A stretch of 64,000 nucleotides of DNA from Peribacillus sp044761665 (GCF_044761665.1 NZ_JBIWCW010000001.1:434001-498000); one strand, 5' to 3'; positions 39,486-48,819 are shown, counted from the first letter of the stretch. Made by a program: numbers and translations. Notes: generated by a model not told the origin, from the sequence alone.

Positions 39486-39809
39486 ATGACACACATGGAA
39501 CCTATTGATGTATTCAAGGCGTTATCAAACGAAACAAGACTTCACATTCTAGCGTGGCTAAAGGAACCCGAGAAGCATTTCCCGAAACAAGGTGCCCATC
39601 TACCAAAGGAGGTAAGTTATAAAGGTGGAGTATGTGTTGGGGATATTCAGGAAAAAGCCAAGGTTTCTCAATCAACGGTTTCTAGCTACTTAAACATGAT
39701 GCAAAAAGCTGGTCTTCTTGAATCGATTCGTCATGGTCAATGGACATACTATAGGCGGAATGAAGAATTCATTCAACAAATGGGGAATTATTTTAGAACG
39801 GAGATCTAA
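39486..39809 (+). CDS. ArsR family regulator
   Basis: The 107-aa winged HTH has 'FKALSNETRLHILAWLKEPE' (core KALSNETRLHILAWL), 'DIQEKAKVSQSTVSSYLNMM' (core KVSQSTVSSYLNMM) and 'GQWTYYRRNEEFI'. The extra loop KHFPKQGAHLPKEVSYKGG with a single Cys is unusual for the family. It stands 81 bases before two transporter subunits and probably regulates them. An alternative start is ATG 39495 (nine bases later). Confidence 0.85.
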   Translation: MTHMEPIDVFKALSNETRLHILAWLKEPEKHFPKQGAHLPKEVSYKGGVCVGDIQEKAKVSQSTVSSYLNMMQKAGLLESIRHGQWTYYRRNEEFIQQMGNYFRTEI

Positions 39810-39890
39810 TTATTTTGATTTCTGTTTTTTTTCGCTTTATTATATCTATTTTTCTAGATAAACAAATATATAAAAGAGGAGAAACTTTCT

Positions 39891-40319
39891 ATGCGCTTTA
39901 TATCTTATATACTAGCTCTGTTAGCTGGAGCAGCACTTAGCTTTGAAGGAGCGATCTATGCTGAATTAGGAAAGACGGTTGGACAATTAGAAACAAGTTT
40001 TTATAACTTCTTTATGGGCTCTTTAATCATGGGGTTATTGTGGCTATTTTTTGGTAAAGGGCGGATTTCCTATACATTTGAAGCACCTAAATGGTCGTTA
40101 CTTGGTGGTGTCTTGGGAGTTGTTTATTTAACCTCCATTGTTATAAGTGTGCCACACGTAGGTGTTGGTATCACAATGGTTGCGGTAATTATCGGACAAT
40201 TAATCATGAGTATGGTCATTGAACATTTTGGGTGGCTAGGTAGTAAAAAAACTAAAATTAATAAAGAAAAGATTTTTGCCGTTATTTCCATGATCATTGC
40301 ACTTATATTAATCAACTAG
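39891..40319 (+). CDS. YdcZ-type DMT exporter subunit 1
   Basis: The 142-aa protein has five membrane helices and the DMT_YdcZ pattern (GAALSFEGAIYAELGKTVG, then SFYNFFMGS). Such proteins act in pairs as heterodimers; the second gene starts 13 bases downstream. AGAGGAG precedes the ATG. Substrate unknown; DMT exporters handle amino acids, amines or small drugs. Confidence 0.85.
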   Translation: MRFISYILALLAGAALSFEGAIYAELGKTVGQLETSFYNFFMGSLIMGLLWLFFGKGRISYTFEAPKWSLLGGVLGVVYLTSIVISVPHVGVGITMVAVIIGQLIMSMVIEHFGWLGSKKTKINKEKIFAVISMIIALILIN

Positions 40320-40332
40320 GAGGTATACAACG

Positions 40333-40800
40333 ATGGGATTATTTATGATTTTATTTACATTTTTAGGCGGAATTACATTAAGCGCTCAATCATCTGTAAA
40401 TGGCTCGTTGAGTCGAAAAGCTGGAACACTCGAAACAACTCTTTTGACCTTTCTCACTGGAACCATGTTTCTCACGATTTTCATTTTATTTTTTGGTAAG
40501 GGAAATGTGCTTGCCCTACTAGATGCACCGAAATGGCAATTGAGTGCCGCATTTTTAGGCACGATGTATCTACTTCTGACTGTCATGGCCGTACCGAGAA
40601 TCGGGGTCATTGGGACTACCATTTCTGGTATAGCTGGCCAACTAGTAATTGGTTTAATTATTGATCATTTTGGTTGGTTCAATAGCTTAGTCATAGAATT
40701 AGATAGTAAACGTATCTTTGCATTACTATTTATGCTTATTGCCCTTTATTTCATCTATAAGGGAAATAAACGCTCAAACCAAGAGACTGAAGCACTGTAA
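40333..40800 (+). CDS. YdcZ-type DMT exporter subunit 2
   Basis: The 155-aa partner of the gene before, similar in sequence (GGITLSAQSSVNGSLSRKAG, TLLTFLTGT) with five helices and a longer charged tail (KGNKRSNQETEAL). AGGAGGTAT precedes the ATG. The ArsR gene, subunit 1 and subunit 2 form one unit, ended by a weak hairpin at 40847. Confidence 0.85.
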   Translation: MGLFMILFTFLGGITLSAQSSVNGSLSRKAGTLETTLLTFLTGTMFLTIFILFFGKGNVLALLDAPKWQLSAAFLGTMYLLLTVMAVPRIGVIGTTISGIAGQLVIGLIIDHFGWFNSLVIELDSKRIFALLFMLIALYFIYKGNKRSNQETEAL

Positions 40801-40846
40801 AACCATTCACAATACTGAATCATAGCATATGAAGTGACCGAAGTGG

Positions 40847-40877
40847 AGCCTGATAGAAGTATCTCAGGCTTTTATTT
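40847..40877 (+). terminator. Terminator after the exporter pair
   Basis: AGCCTGA pairs with TCAGGCT, followed by TTTATTT. Confidence 0.55.
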
Positions 40878-41130
40878 CGGCTTATCTGCTTATCAAGTAC
40901 ATTTTACGATATGGTTACAGAGAGTCCTAGGTTATATTCAAGGCTCCTTAATGAAATACTGCCCGAAAAAGCTGCCTGAAAGACATCTCTGTTTATCAAC
41001 CAATGCCCATGTTAGTACTAGAAAAATATCTTATAGTTGACACAAACAGTGCAGTAAAAGAGAAGAAAATAAATTCCCAAAAGATATGTGTAATTGCTGT
41101 CTGGTCTCCCAGGCGACAAAGTAGATTTTA
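40878..41130. other. Intergenic region with no gene seen
   Basis: No ORF with a ribosome binding site and no repeat was recognised. Confidence 0.4.
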
Positions 41131-41457
41131 TTATTGATCCCATATGTATAACAGAATAAGATTTATCACCACTATAATTGCGTAAATAATTGCTAGAGTT
41201 GGTTTTCCGGAAGAATATAAAGCTAATGTTGCTAAACCAAAAATTAATAATTCCAGTAATATTCGAAGAAATACTTGGGCTGGTATTGGGGCAGCTGGGG
41301 AACCAAACACGCCCCATATAATTGCTATAAGCATAGGTGAGCCTATACCTAATACCAACTTCTTTAGAATACCTTGACTACTTTGAAAGCCCCAATAAGT
41401 AAAAAAAACTAAGGCACATACTTCTAAAATAAAACGAAGTGCTATGTTAATTACCAT
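41131..41457 (-). CDS. YrdB family membrane protein (DUF2568)
   Basis: The 108-aa protein has four helices and the family pattern 'LRFILEVCALVFFTYWGF', 'GSPMLIAIIWGVFGSPAAP' and 'LELLIFGLATLALYSSGK'. ATG 41457 is preferred because AAGGAT lies eight bases before it; ATG 41481 would place that site inside the gene. Function unknown. Confidence 0.8.
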   Translation of the reverse strand: MVINIALRFILEVCALVFFTYWGFQSSQGILKKLVLGIGSPMLIAIIWGVFGSPAAPIPAQVFLRILLELLIFGLATLALYSSGKPTLAIIYAIIVVINLILLYIWDQ

Positions 41458-41481
41458 AAAAACCATCCTTAATATTTTCAT

Positions 41482-42009
41482 AAGTATTTCTCATTTAGAA
41501 TATACCATATTTTTGAAAATGATTTTCGTTTTTTAAATGGTTTCAAGAGAAAATTCATGAACAGTACGAATAAATAGTTAAATATGTTCCATTGTTAAAT
41601 GCAATTTGTAATCAAGACTTAGATTTTAAAACCGAGTATTTTCCATAGAATTTACTTTATCAACATCAATAGGAAAACCATCTTTCATGTTTACGATGAC
41701 AGAGGTTGCGATTTGTTGGCAACTTCACCTGCTACAATAATAGATATCTATAATAGATACAATGACTGGATTTTAGACTAAGACAGACCTGAAATTGATA
41801 AGGTATTTAACTGAATTTTGTTTAAAGAAAACGCCCTAAGGAAGCGTTTCCCATTTTTATATTGAAAAATCAACATTAAAATTTAACAGAGGCTAAAAAT
41901 TAAGAAAGTTGCTACTGAATTACAGGATAAGTACTGTACATTCGACACATACTGCGAAGGAACGATTAAAGACCCCTGAATAAAATATCTTCAGAAGCCT
42001 CCAATGGGA
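41482..42009. other. Intergenic region with small gene fragments
   Basis: A minus-strand stretch at about 41648-41735 reads CQQIATSVIVNMKDGFPID and VDKVNSMENT, and a plus-strand one at about 41896-41980 reads KIKKVATELQDKYCTFD. Neither has a start or a recognised family; both look like remnants. Confidence 0.3.
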
Positions 42010-42390
42010 TTACGTAATAATAGTTGTATCGCTTGTTGGGGCAAAATTTGTAATAGCTAAAACAATAGGAGTATTTTGTTCAATTGTTGATCCGGCAGGA
42101 ACAGTTATTACTAATTGTCCTACTCCTGTACCTCCAGGAGTATAGGCTAATAAATCTTCCATCTGTAGTGCACCGTTAACATAAACATTAAAGTAACTAT
42201 TATCTGCTGCTAAAGCTGGAAGAGTAGTAGCATTTGCTCCCGTATCAGTCCAGAAGTCCCCAACAGCAATTGTTAAAGACCCTGCACCTGTTACAGTAGC
42301 AGCAACTTCGTTAAAGAACCTTTCAACAGTTGGGGACGTGTTAACAGTTGAATTTGCAGTAATCGCAAGTTTCATTATTTTAAGAGGCAA
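42010..42390 (-). CDS. DUF4183 protein, probable spore surface
   Basis: The 126-aa protein is rich in Thr, Ala and Asn and has the DUF4183 marker 'YFNVYVNGALQMEDLLAYTP' (core NVYVNGALQ) followed by 'VITVPAGSTIEQNTPIVLAI'. DUF4183 proteins are found on the exosporium or spore coat of Bacillus. TTG 42390 is five bases after AAGGGGGG. A second DUF4183 gene is divergent from it. Confidence 0.8.
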   Translation of the reverse strand: MPLKIMKLAITANSTVNTSPTVERFFNEVAATVTGAGSLTIAVGDFWTDTGANATTLPALAADNSYFNVYVNGALQMEDLLAYTPGGTGVGQLVITVPAGSTIEQNTPIVLAITNFAPTSDTTIIT

Positions 42391-42547
42391 TCTAACCCCC
42401 CCTTTCTACGTTTTAATTATTTTATGTAGTTTGTTTTTGTTTGTATAGACATTCATGATAGAAAATCATAGATCAAGCACATTTTGAAGAACTTATTTAT
42501 AAAATGTTGAATGGTGATATGTAGAAAGGGTTAGGGGCGAATAAAAA

Positions 42548-42898
42548 ATGAAGAATGAAAAGAATACTTGTAAAAATAATTTAACTAAGCCACTTCTAAC
42601 AATCCCAATGATACCTTCAAAAGAGGTTCGTTATCGCCTTCCTAAAAAAGTGGAAGTGTTTGAGTATTATACAATTTCAAATGGACATTGCAGAATTTAT
42701 AAAGAAGAAGATGGAATCAAAGAATTAGGAAAGCAAGTTATATTAGATCCTTGCAAGGTATCCTACATGAATCTTTTTATAAACGGAGTATTGCAACCTA
42801 AGGAAAACTACGAGGTACAGAGTGGAGTAATTATGTTGAAAACAGAAGACGTGCCAACTAAAGGAACACCAGTGATCCTTCAAATGTTCAAAGTATGA
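42548..42898 (+). CDS. DUF4183 protein, second type
   Basis: The 116-aa product carries the same domain: 'SYMNLFINGVLQPKENYEVQ' (core MNLFINGVLQPKENY) and 'MLKTEDVPTKGTPVILQMF'. Its N-terminal half is basic and unrelated to the partner. AGGGGCG precedes the ATG. The divergent pair with 157 bases between starts suggests shared, probably sporulation-specific regulation. Confidence 0.8.
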   Translation: MKNEKNTCKNNLTKPLLTIPMIPSKEVRYRLPKKVEVFEYYTISNGHCRIYKEEDGIKELGKQVILDPCKVSYMNLFINGVLQPKENYEVQSGVIMLKTEDVPTKGTPVILQMFKV

Positions 42899-43121
42899 AT
42901 TGAAACGTTTCATCGTAGATTAACTTTATTCTGCTGAAAAAAAGGACAAGTCTTTTGAGAAAAATATTAATTTATTTTATTGGTTAGCCGCACAAAGCAA
43001 AAGTACCGTCTTCTAGTTCCACAACATACCTTACAACATACTTCATACCCTAATCAATAATCCTTGTACTATTTTTTCCATTCACTTGTCCATACAGCCT
43101 TGATCAATAACTAGTGTTCCA

Positions 43122-43661
43122 TTAAGAATTCACTTCCCATTCCTCTCTCAAAATTCCCATTCGGATCGAGTCGTAAAATTCCCCATTATATAACCTACAT
43201 TTTCTAAGTCTTGCTTCCATGGTCATCCCTAGCTTCTCACCGAGTTTAATCATACGTTCATTTCCAGACCAAGTTGTATATCCTACCCGGACCAATGGTA
43301 AAGTTTGAAACAAGTGGTCAATCCATAGACGAAGAGCTATAGTGCCATAACCACCACTCCATAAATCTGGAGTGTAAATGACTATCCCCATCTCAAGCCA
43401 ATAAGATGGTTCATGCTCCCAATAGTAACTAACTGTTCCAACCACCTCTCCATTCACTTCGATTGCCCACCGATTATCTTGATCCACATAGTTTTCTTTT
43501 TGGGATACAAATTCATCAAATGGTATAGGTTTATGTTCAAAGTAAGGAGCATCCCATTTTTTCCACTCAGGAGATTCATCCTTATAGATTAACTCCCATA
43601 GTCGATGTATATCTTCCTCATTAATGGGCCGAATCATTAATCCGTTTTCCTCGTAAGACAT
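43122..43661 (-). CDS. GNAT family N-acetyltransferase
   Basis: The 179-aa enzyme belongs to the RimJ/RimL group: 'IRPINEEDIHRLWELIYKDE', 'GEVVGTVSYYWEHEPSYWLE', the loop DLWSGGYGTIALRLW and 'GNERMIKLGEKLGMTMEARL'. ATG 43661 follows AGGGGG at good spacing; an upstream in-frame start at 43700 has none. Substrate unknown. Confidence 0.85.
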   Translation of the reverse strand: MSYEENGLMIRPINEEDIHRLWELIYKDESPEWKKWDAPYFEHKPIPFDEFVSQKENYVDQDNRWAIEVNGEVVGTVSYYWEHEPSYWLEMGIVIYTPDLWSGGYGTIALRLWIDHLFQTLPLVRVGYTTWSGNERMIKLGEKLGMTMEARLRKCRLYNGEFYDSIRMGILREEWEVNS

Positions 43662-44022
43662 CGTTTTTCCCCCTATTCCTTTCACTATTTCTATATTCAT
43701 ATATTTCTGTATCTAACCTGTTATCTCCTCCTTCTTCCTCACCACATCCATAATAATTGTATTGACGGTAATGGATTGGAAGAAGGGTTTTGAATTTTAC
43801 ATCCCGAATATATTCCTTAGTCAAACTAATATTCTATTAAAAAACTTTCTGGGAGAGATTTATATTTCTTTAAAAGTAGGAAAAAGGGAAACTGTCCACA
43901 GATTCGGAGAAGTACAATCTATCTATTGTATTACGTACAAGTAACTGATGAACAAAATGGCAAGATGGTCAACAAATTCGAGTTTTCTTGGTAAAACGAC
44001 CATAAAGACTGGAGGACATTCT
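43662..44022. other. Intergenic region with no gene seen
   Basis: Short frames are present on both strands, but none has a ribosome binding site or recognisable domain. Confidence 0.4.
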
Positions 44023-44616
44023 TTGAAAAAGGGCTTCTTCGTTTCCTGCATACTACTCTTGATCGTACTTTCTGGCTGCAATCATAAAGACAGTCTAGCC
44101 ACGATTTCAAGAGCTTCCGATTCTGAACATGCAAATACGTTTAAAGAATTGAATATAGGGGAACTGTTTGAATTTGATTTAACATTAAATCATGCAGATA
44201 AGACTTGGGTGACTATTTGGATAGAGAAGTACGAAAATGGCAAAAAAGACACTCAACCGCTTTTGGAACTCTCTTATGGTAGAGGCCCTGGTAAAGTACA
44301 GGAAGGAGATATTGGATTTGGAATCATACATACGGATGATGCGCCTTTAGGTTTTCTTTATGCACCAAATGTTAATATAACTCCACAAGAAATAGAAAAT
44401 ATACGTTCTGTGGGTGTGTTTACTGGATGGGACTATGCCATTGAGGAGGAAAAGATCGCATTAAAAGAAGGAAAAACGCAATTATTGGGTGCGTACCGGG
44501 TATCTAAAGGAAACTCCATACGGACATACGATTTACATGAAGAACATGAAGTGAAGAAGATGATTCATGATGATAAAAAGGTGTTTTTACTTAAAATCAA
44601 AGTAGATGAGCTCTGA
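44023..44616 (+). CDS. Lipoprotein of unknown function (197 aa)
   Basis: TTG 44023 follows TGGAGGAC; the longer frame from 43948 would bury the signal peptide. The signal peptide ends in the lipobox LSGC (Cys19). The mature protein has beta-rich segments (ELFEFDLTLNHADKTWVTIW, shortened here; GKVQEGDIGFGIIH) and no recognised domain. It is followed by a strong shared terminator. Confidence 0.7.
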   Translation: MKKGFFVSCILLLIVLSGCNHKDSLATISRASDSEHANTFKELNIGELFEFDLTLNHADKTWVTIWIEKYENGKKDTQPLLELSYGRGPGKVQEGDIGFGIIHTDDAPLGFLYAPNVNITPQEIENIRSVGVFTGWDYAIEEEKIALKEGKTQLLGAYRVSKGNSIRTYDLHEEHEVKKMIHDDKKVFLLKIKVDEL

Positions 44617-44635
44617 AATCAGGTTAGATTGCATG

Positions 44636-44674
44636 CAAAAAACGCCGCGATGCACATTGCGGCGTTTTTTGCAT
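44636..44674. terminator. Bidirectional terminator
   Basis: GCAAAAAACGCCGC pairs perfectly with GCGGCGTTTTTTGC around a ten-base loop. Confidence 0.9.
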
Positions 44675-44687
44675 GATAGGGTACGGA

Positions 44688-45422
44688 TTAACGAGCAGTC
44701 ATACCGCCATCGATAACGAATTCAGAACCTGTTGAGTAAGAAGAATCGTCTGAAGCAAGGAATAATACCATGTTTGATACTTCTTCCGGTTGCGCTACAC
44801 GGCCAAGTGGAATGTGTTTAGCGAAAGCTTCAACAGCCGCTTTTGTATCTTCTTGGACAACCATTGGAGTTGCGATAACACCTGGGTGTACAGAGTTAAC
44901 ACGGATATTTAACTCAGCTAATTCCATAGCAGCCGCTTTCGTCATACCACGTACAGCGAATTTCGTATCTGTGTAACCAATCGCACCTGCAACTAGACCA
45001 TTCATTGAAGAAACGTTTACGATTGAACCGCCACCAGCTTTTTGCATCGAAGGTAAGACAGCTTTCATACCTAAGAATACAGAAACTTGGTTGATCTCAA
45101 CGATACGGCGATAGTCTTCAACCGTAGCGTCCATCATTTTCTTAGCCATTGTAATACCAGCGTTGTTCACTAATACGTTAACTGGACCGAATTTCTCTTC
45201 GGCAGTAGCCACGACATTTGCCCAATCTGCTTCGTTTGTTACGTTTTGTTTTACGAATAATGCATTTTCGCCTAGTTCAGCGGCAGTTGCATTCCCTTTT
45301 TCTTCGTTTAAGTCAGTTAATACGACTTTAGCGCCTTGTTCTACGAATAATTTAGCATGTGCGGCACCCATACCTTGAGCTGCACCTGTGATGATTGCGA
45401 TTTTACCTGATAATCTTGCCAT
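44688..45422 (-). CDS. SDR family oxidoreductase
   Basis: The 244-aa enzyme has TGAAQGMG for cofactor binding, 'LTDLNEEK' (Asp suggesting NAD+), NNAG, and the catalytic Ser-Tyr-Lys (SSMNG, YTDTK). It resembles glucose 1-dehydrogenase or hydroxysteroid dehydrogenase types. It lies downstream of another SDR on the same strand, and a divergent MFS importer is next, suggesting a catabolic cluster. Confidence 0.85.
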   Translation of the reverse strand: MARLSGKIAIITGAAQGMGAAHAKLFVEQGAKVVLTDLNEEKGNATAAELGENALFVKQNVTNEADWANVVATAEEKFGPVNVLVNNAGITMAKKMMDATVEDYRRIVEINQVSVFLGMKAVLPSMQKAGGGSIVNVSSMNGLVAGAIGYTDTKFAVRGMTKAAAMELAELNIRVNSVHPGVIATPMVVQEDTKAAVEAFAKHIPLGRVAQPEEVSNMVLFLASDDSSYSTGSEFVIDGGMTAR

Positions 45423-45537
45423 GTTAAAACACTCCTTAAGTTGAATTACTGATGTATTTTTCTTGAAAGATGTATGTGTTGTTTAGCATGTGCTTCTTCT
45501 GCAAATTTTATATCGGTATGGAAGCACGATTGTTTAA

Positions 45538-46290
45538 TTAGTAGAGCATGATCGAACCACCGTCAACCATGAAGGTTTGACCAGTGATATACTTGGAATC
45601 TTCAGAAGCTAGGAATACGGCAACGCGACCGATATCTTGTTCTGGGTCACCAAATTTGCCCATCGGGATACCTGCTAATACTTCGTTGTAGTATTCTGGT
45701 TGAGCTTTAGCCCAAGCCTGCACTCCTTCTGAATTGGCAATTGGGGAAATTATGTTGGCAGTGATGCCTTCTGCACCGAACTCGTTAGCCACTACACGTG
45801 TAACGCCACGGATCGCTTCTTTTGCGGCAGCATAAGCAGCTTGTGTTTTGTGTCCTTTTATACCTGCGCCTGATGCAAAGTTGATGATGTTTCCTTTCGT
45901 CTCTTTCAAGTGAGGGATTGCCGCTTGCATCAAGTACCATGTTGGGTAGAAACCTGTATCCATGCATAGAGCTAGATTCTCTGGAGTTGTTTCTAAGAAT
46001 GGCACTTGTTTAGCAGCCTGTGCATTGTTTACTAAAACGTCTAGACGGCCATATTTGGCAACGACTTTTTCCACTATGTTCTTCAAGTTCGCATGATCCG
46101 TTAAATCTGCTTGAATGAACATGGATTTTGGAGTAATTTGTTGTAATTCTTCAGCGACCTTTGCACCTGTTTCAGGGTTTACGTCCACTGCTACGATGAT
46201 AGCGCCTTCTTTTGCCATCGCTCGTCCCATACCTGCACCAATACCACCGGCACCACCAGTGATGATAACTACTTTATCTTGTAATTTCAT
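45538..46290 (-). CDS. SDR family oxidoreductase
   Basis: The 250-aa enzyme has TGGAGGIGAGMG, an Asp after strand 2 (VAVDVNPE), NNAQA in place of NNAG, and the catalytic YAAAK. The length and the ending (QTFMVDGGSIMLY) are those of bacterial keto/aldo-alcohol dehydrogenases. AAGGAGTG precedes the ATG. It appears to be the first gene of a two-gene SDR operon, divergent from an MFS transporter. Confidence 0.85.
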   Translation of the reverse strand: MKLQDKVVIITGGAGGIGAGMGRAMAKEGAIIVAVDVNPETGAKVAEELQQITPKSMFIQADLTDHANLKNIVEKVVAKYGRLDVLVNNAQAAKQVPFLETTPENLALCMDTGFYPTWYLMQAAIPHLKETKGNIINFASGAGIKGHKTQAAYAAAKEAIRGVTRVVANEFGAEGITANIISPIANSEGVQAWAKAQPEYYNEVLAGIPMGKFGDPEQDIGRVAVFLASEDSKYITGQTFMVDGGSIMLY

Positions 46291-46675
46291 CGTTCATCCA
46301 CACTCCTTAGTTTGGTTTCATTTTTCCGTCTAACGACTTCAAACGCATAGCTTTTACTCTTTGTGATTCATTGAGCTAACGACTTTACTACTTACAAGAT
46401 AATCCTTTGTTTATAAAAAGGCAACTACAAAGGGTCCCGCATGCGACATGTTTTTCTAGAACAAGTTAGACACGCTATCTTCAGCCCTTGTCCCCACCCC
46501 TTCCGAACTAGTTGAAGAGGGAGTCTACCCACCACAAAAGAAATAACCAAAACATAATATACAATATTTTTTTGGTTAATGATACCTTAAAACGAAAATT
46601 CGCTTTTTTATGTAGAAATATTATATATCATTCGAATTGAAATAAAAGATTCCCATTTTGAAACTTTTGTTGCAT
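46291..46675. other. Intergenic region between SDR and MFS genes
   Basis: No ORF is supported. Promoters of the divergent genes and the repeat described at 46676-46795 lie in the 607-bp gap. Confidence 0.4.
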
Positions 46676-46795
46676 AATAATCTTGTCTCTAATTGTTATG
46701 CGCCAAAAGTAATAAAGATATAACTATTTGTGCATATTACTCTTGTCACTCATTATGCGCCAATAGCTATTTAATATAACTGTTGTCATTGATGC
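46676..46795. promoter_or_regulatory. Tandem ~60-bp direct repeat in the SDR/MFS divergent promoter region
   Basis: Two imperfect units share CTTGTC, TTATGCGCCAA.AG and ATATAACT-TTGTC, starting at about 46676 and 46735. A third partial unit (GTTGTCATTGATGCG) begins near 46786. The phrase TTATGCGCCAA is an unusual shared motif. It probably binds a regulator of the SDR and MFS genes. Confidence 0.55.
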
Positions 46796-46897
46796 GAATG
46801 ACGAACCATTATATTCGCTTTAACTCTAAAACCTTAAGCCGGTTTTAATACTTGACGTTGCATACATCTAGAAGAAAACAAAAGGGGTTTTACGAAG

Positions 46898-48166
46898 ATG
46901 ACAAACAAGTCAAAAAAGGGAATTCATTATGCTTGGGTCGTATTGTTAGGTGTTGCGATTATGATGGGCTTTGCTCGTGGTGGTCTTAACAACGCAACAG
47001 GTTTATTTTTAACGCCTGTTTCAGATGATCTTGGCATGAGCTTATCCAGCTTATCTCTATATGTATCCATCATGTCGATCGTCACAATGGTTTTCTTGCC
47101 GTTTGCTGGTAAGTTGATTGCAAAAGCGGATATCCGCATTATTCTAATCGTAGGGGTTATTTTACATGCTGGCGCATTCGCGGCAATGGGATACATGAAC
47201 AATGTGTGGGGCTGGTACGTTCTTGCGGTTCCGTGTGCAATTGGTTACGTGGTCGTTGCCCAAATCACCGGTCCTGTTATCATTAACAACTGGTTCAAGA
47301 AGTCAAAAGGGTTAGCCCTCGGGATCATGATGGCGACAGTTGGTGCATTCGGAGCATTCATCTCCCCATGGATTGGGAATTTGATCGCGAATAAAGGCTG
47401 GCGTTCGGCTTATACTACGTCTGGTTTAACATTAGGTGTAGGTGCCATTATCGTGATTCTGTTATTCGTCCGTTTTGCTCCAGGTAAAAAAGGTGCGTAC
47501 GGGTCTGATGAAATAAACGCAGAAGACACAGAAGCTACAACTGTAAATGCAGATGCACAAAAGGGGATTGCATCTTCCATTGCAAAAAAATCACCGGCGT
47601 TCTTTGCCTTGATGGCGTTCTTCTTCTTCTTGACATCCGTTGCTGCGTTCGCACAGCACGTACCGACTTTTGCCATTACCAAAGGCTTTGATACAGCATT
47701 TGGTGGTACGTTAATGGGATTATTCATGGTTGGTTTATTGATTGGTTCGTTAACATTCGGCTTCTTGGCTGATAAGATCGGGGCAAAAGGTACGACATTT
47801 GTCGCCTTGATTTCCGGTTTAGTCACGTTCGTATTGTTCCTGTTATTCGGTGAGGTTAAAGCCATGATCATGCTTGGGGCCATCATTTTTGGTTTCTTAT
47901 CATCATCGATCGGTACATTGGGACCTCTCCTTACCATTTCATTATTCGGTAACAAAAACTATGCAGACATTTACGCAACCGCATCTGTAGGTTTAGCGGT
48001 TGCAGGTATCGTCGCGTTACCACTTTACTCAGTCATTAAGGATTTAACGAATTCTTATAACATCGTATTGATTGCCATCATCGTTATGATCGTTATCTCC
48101 ATGTTATTAGTGACAGTTGCCTTTAAGCAAAAAGATAAATTAGTGAAAGCTGGTCATTGGAACTAA
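46898..48166 (+). CDS. MFS transporter, probable carboxylate importer
   Basis: The 422-aa protein has twelve helices, 'YAWVVLLGVAIMMGFARGGL' at the start and a long middle loop (after KGAYGSDEINAEDTE). Sequence style matches the OFA/monocarboxylate group of MFS (e.g. helix 4-5 'NNWFKKSKGLALGIMMA'). It lies between two SDR genes (divergent) and a MarR regulator (convergent), so it may import the SDR substrate. AAAAGGGG precedes the ATG. Confidence 0.82.
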   Translation: MTNKSKKGIHYAWVVLLGVAIMMGFARGGLNNATGLFLTPVSDDLGMSLSSLSLYVSIMSIVTMVFLPFAGKLIAKADIRIILIVGVILHAGAFAAMGYMNNVWGWYVLAVPCAIGYVVVAQITGPVIINNWFKKSKGLALGIMMATVGAFGAFISPWIGNLIANKGWRSAYTTSGLTLGVGAIIVILLFVRFAPGKKGAYGSDEINAEDTEATTVNADAQKGIASSIAKKSPAFFALMAFFFFLTSVAAFAQHVPTFAITKGFDTAFGGTLMGLFMVGLLIGSLTFGFLADKIGAKGTTFVALISGLVTFVLFLLFGEVKAMIMLGAIIFGFLSSSIGTLGPLLTISLFGNKNYADIYATASVGLAVAGIVALPLYSVIKDLTNSYNIVLIAIIVMIVISMLLVTVAFKQKDKLVKAGHWN

Positions 48167-48186
48167 TGGGCTAGAGTCACGCAAAA

Positions 48187-48231
48187 AAAGGTTGTACACA
48201 GACATTTCTTCGTCTCTGTACAACCTTTTTG
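48187..48231. terminator. Bidirectional terminator
   Basis: AAAAAGGTTGTACA pairs with TGTACAACCTTTTT, with inner GAC/GTC pairing, between the MFS and MarR genes. Confidence 0.85.
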
Positions 48232-48232
48232 T

Positions 48233-48718
48233 TTATTTACTAAGAAGCTTATGTAAAAGACGGTTAAAGGTCTCCACTTCTTCTTGAGTCAATTTACTTG
48301 TATGAACCTGACCTCTCTCGTTCACTTCTTTCGATAGGACCTTAAGTAATTCGACCCCTGAATCCGCTAAGTTCACTAACACTAAGCGACGGTCCAGTGG
48401 TTTATACGAACGAAAAACGAGCCCTTTTTTTTCAAGTGTATTGGTTAAGCTGGTTACCGACGAAGGAGCTAATTGCAATCGTTGTGCGATAATTCTTGTT
48501 TCACTCGGTCCGAAAACCCACAGTATATACATCATTAGCATGGCCGTCCAAGATAGCTTGTGCTTCATTAAAAGTTCTTTTTCAATATCATGGCGTACAA
48601 GTAAAGAGGCGCTATACAAATCGGAAATGAGCAAACTTGATGAAGCATCAAATGCGTTTCCATGTTGTTTAGCTAAAAATTCTTGTACTTCGCCAGCGTT
48701 TTTTACATACTTCTCCAA
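48233..48718 (-). CDS. MarR family transcriptional regulator
   Basis: The 161-aa protein has the winged HTH (about 60-130): 'ETRIIAQRLQLAPSSVTSLT' (core AQRLQLAPSSVTSL), 'NTLEKKGLVFRSYKPLDRRL' (core LEKKGLVFR..DRR). TTG 48718 is eight bases after GGAGGGA. It probably controls the adjacent MFS gene, and possibly the SDR operon, through the direct repeats at 46676-46795. Confidence 0.85.
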   Translation of the reverse strand: MEKYVKNAGEVQEFLAKQHGNAFDASSSLLISDLYSASLLVRHDIEKELLMKHKLSWTAMLMMYILWVFGPSETRIIAQRLQLAPSSVTSLTNTLEKKGLVFRSYKPLDRRLVLVNLADSGVELLKVLSKEVNERGQVHTSKLTQEEVETFNRLLHKLLSK

Positions 48719-48819
48719 AAACGTCCCTCCAAAAATCTATTTACCTATAGTATACAGCAAATATTAGAAAAGAGCGCCAATCTCTTGGGTAACACACCTG
48801 CGGACATACTTTTAACATC

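Noticed and set aside
40834..41040. 68-codon plus-strand ORF
   Set aside because: Begins inside the exporter terminator and has no ribosome binding site.
47410..47955. 181-codon minus-strand ORF inside the MFS gene
   Set aside because: Antisense shadow of a well-supported MFS gene, with biased Asn/Lys/Pro composition and no start signal.
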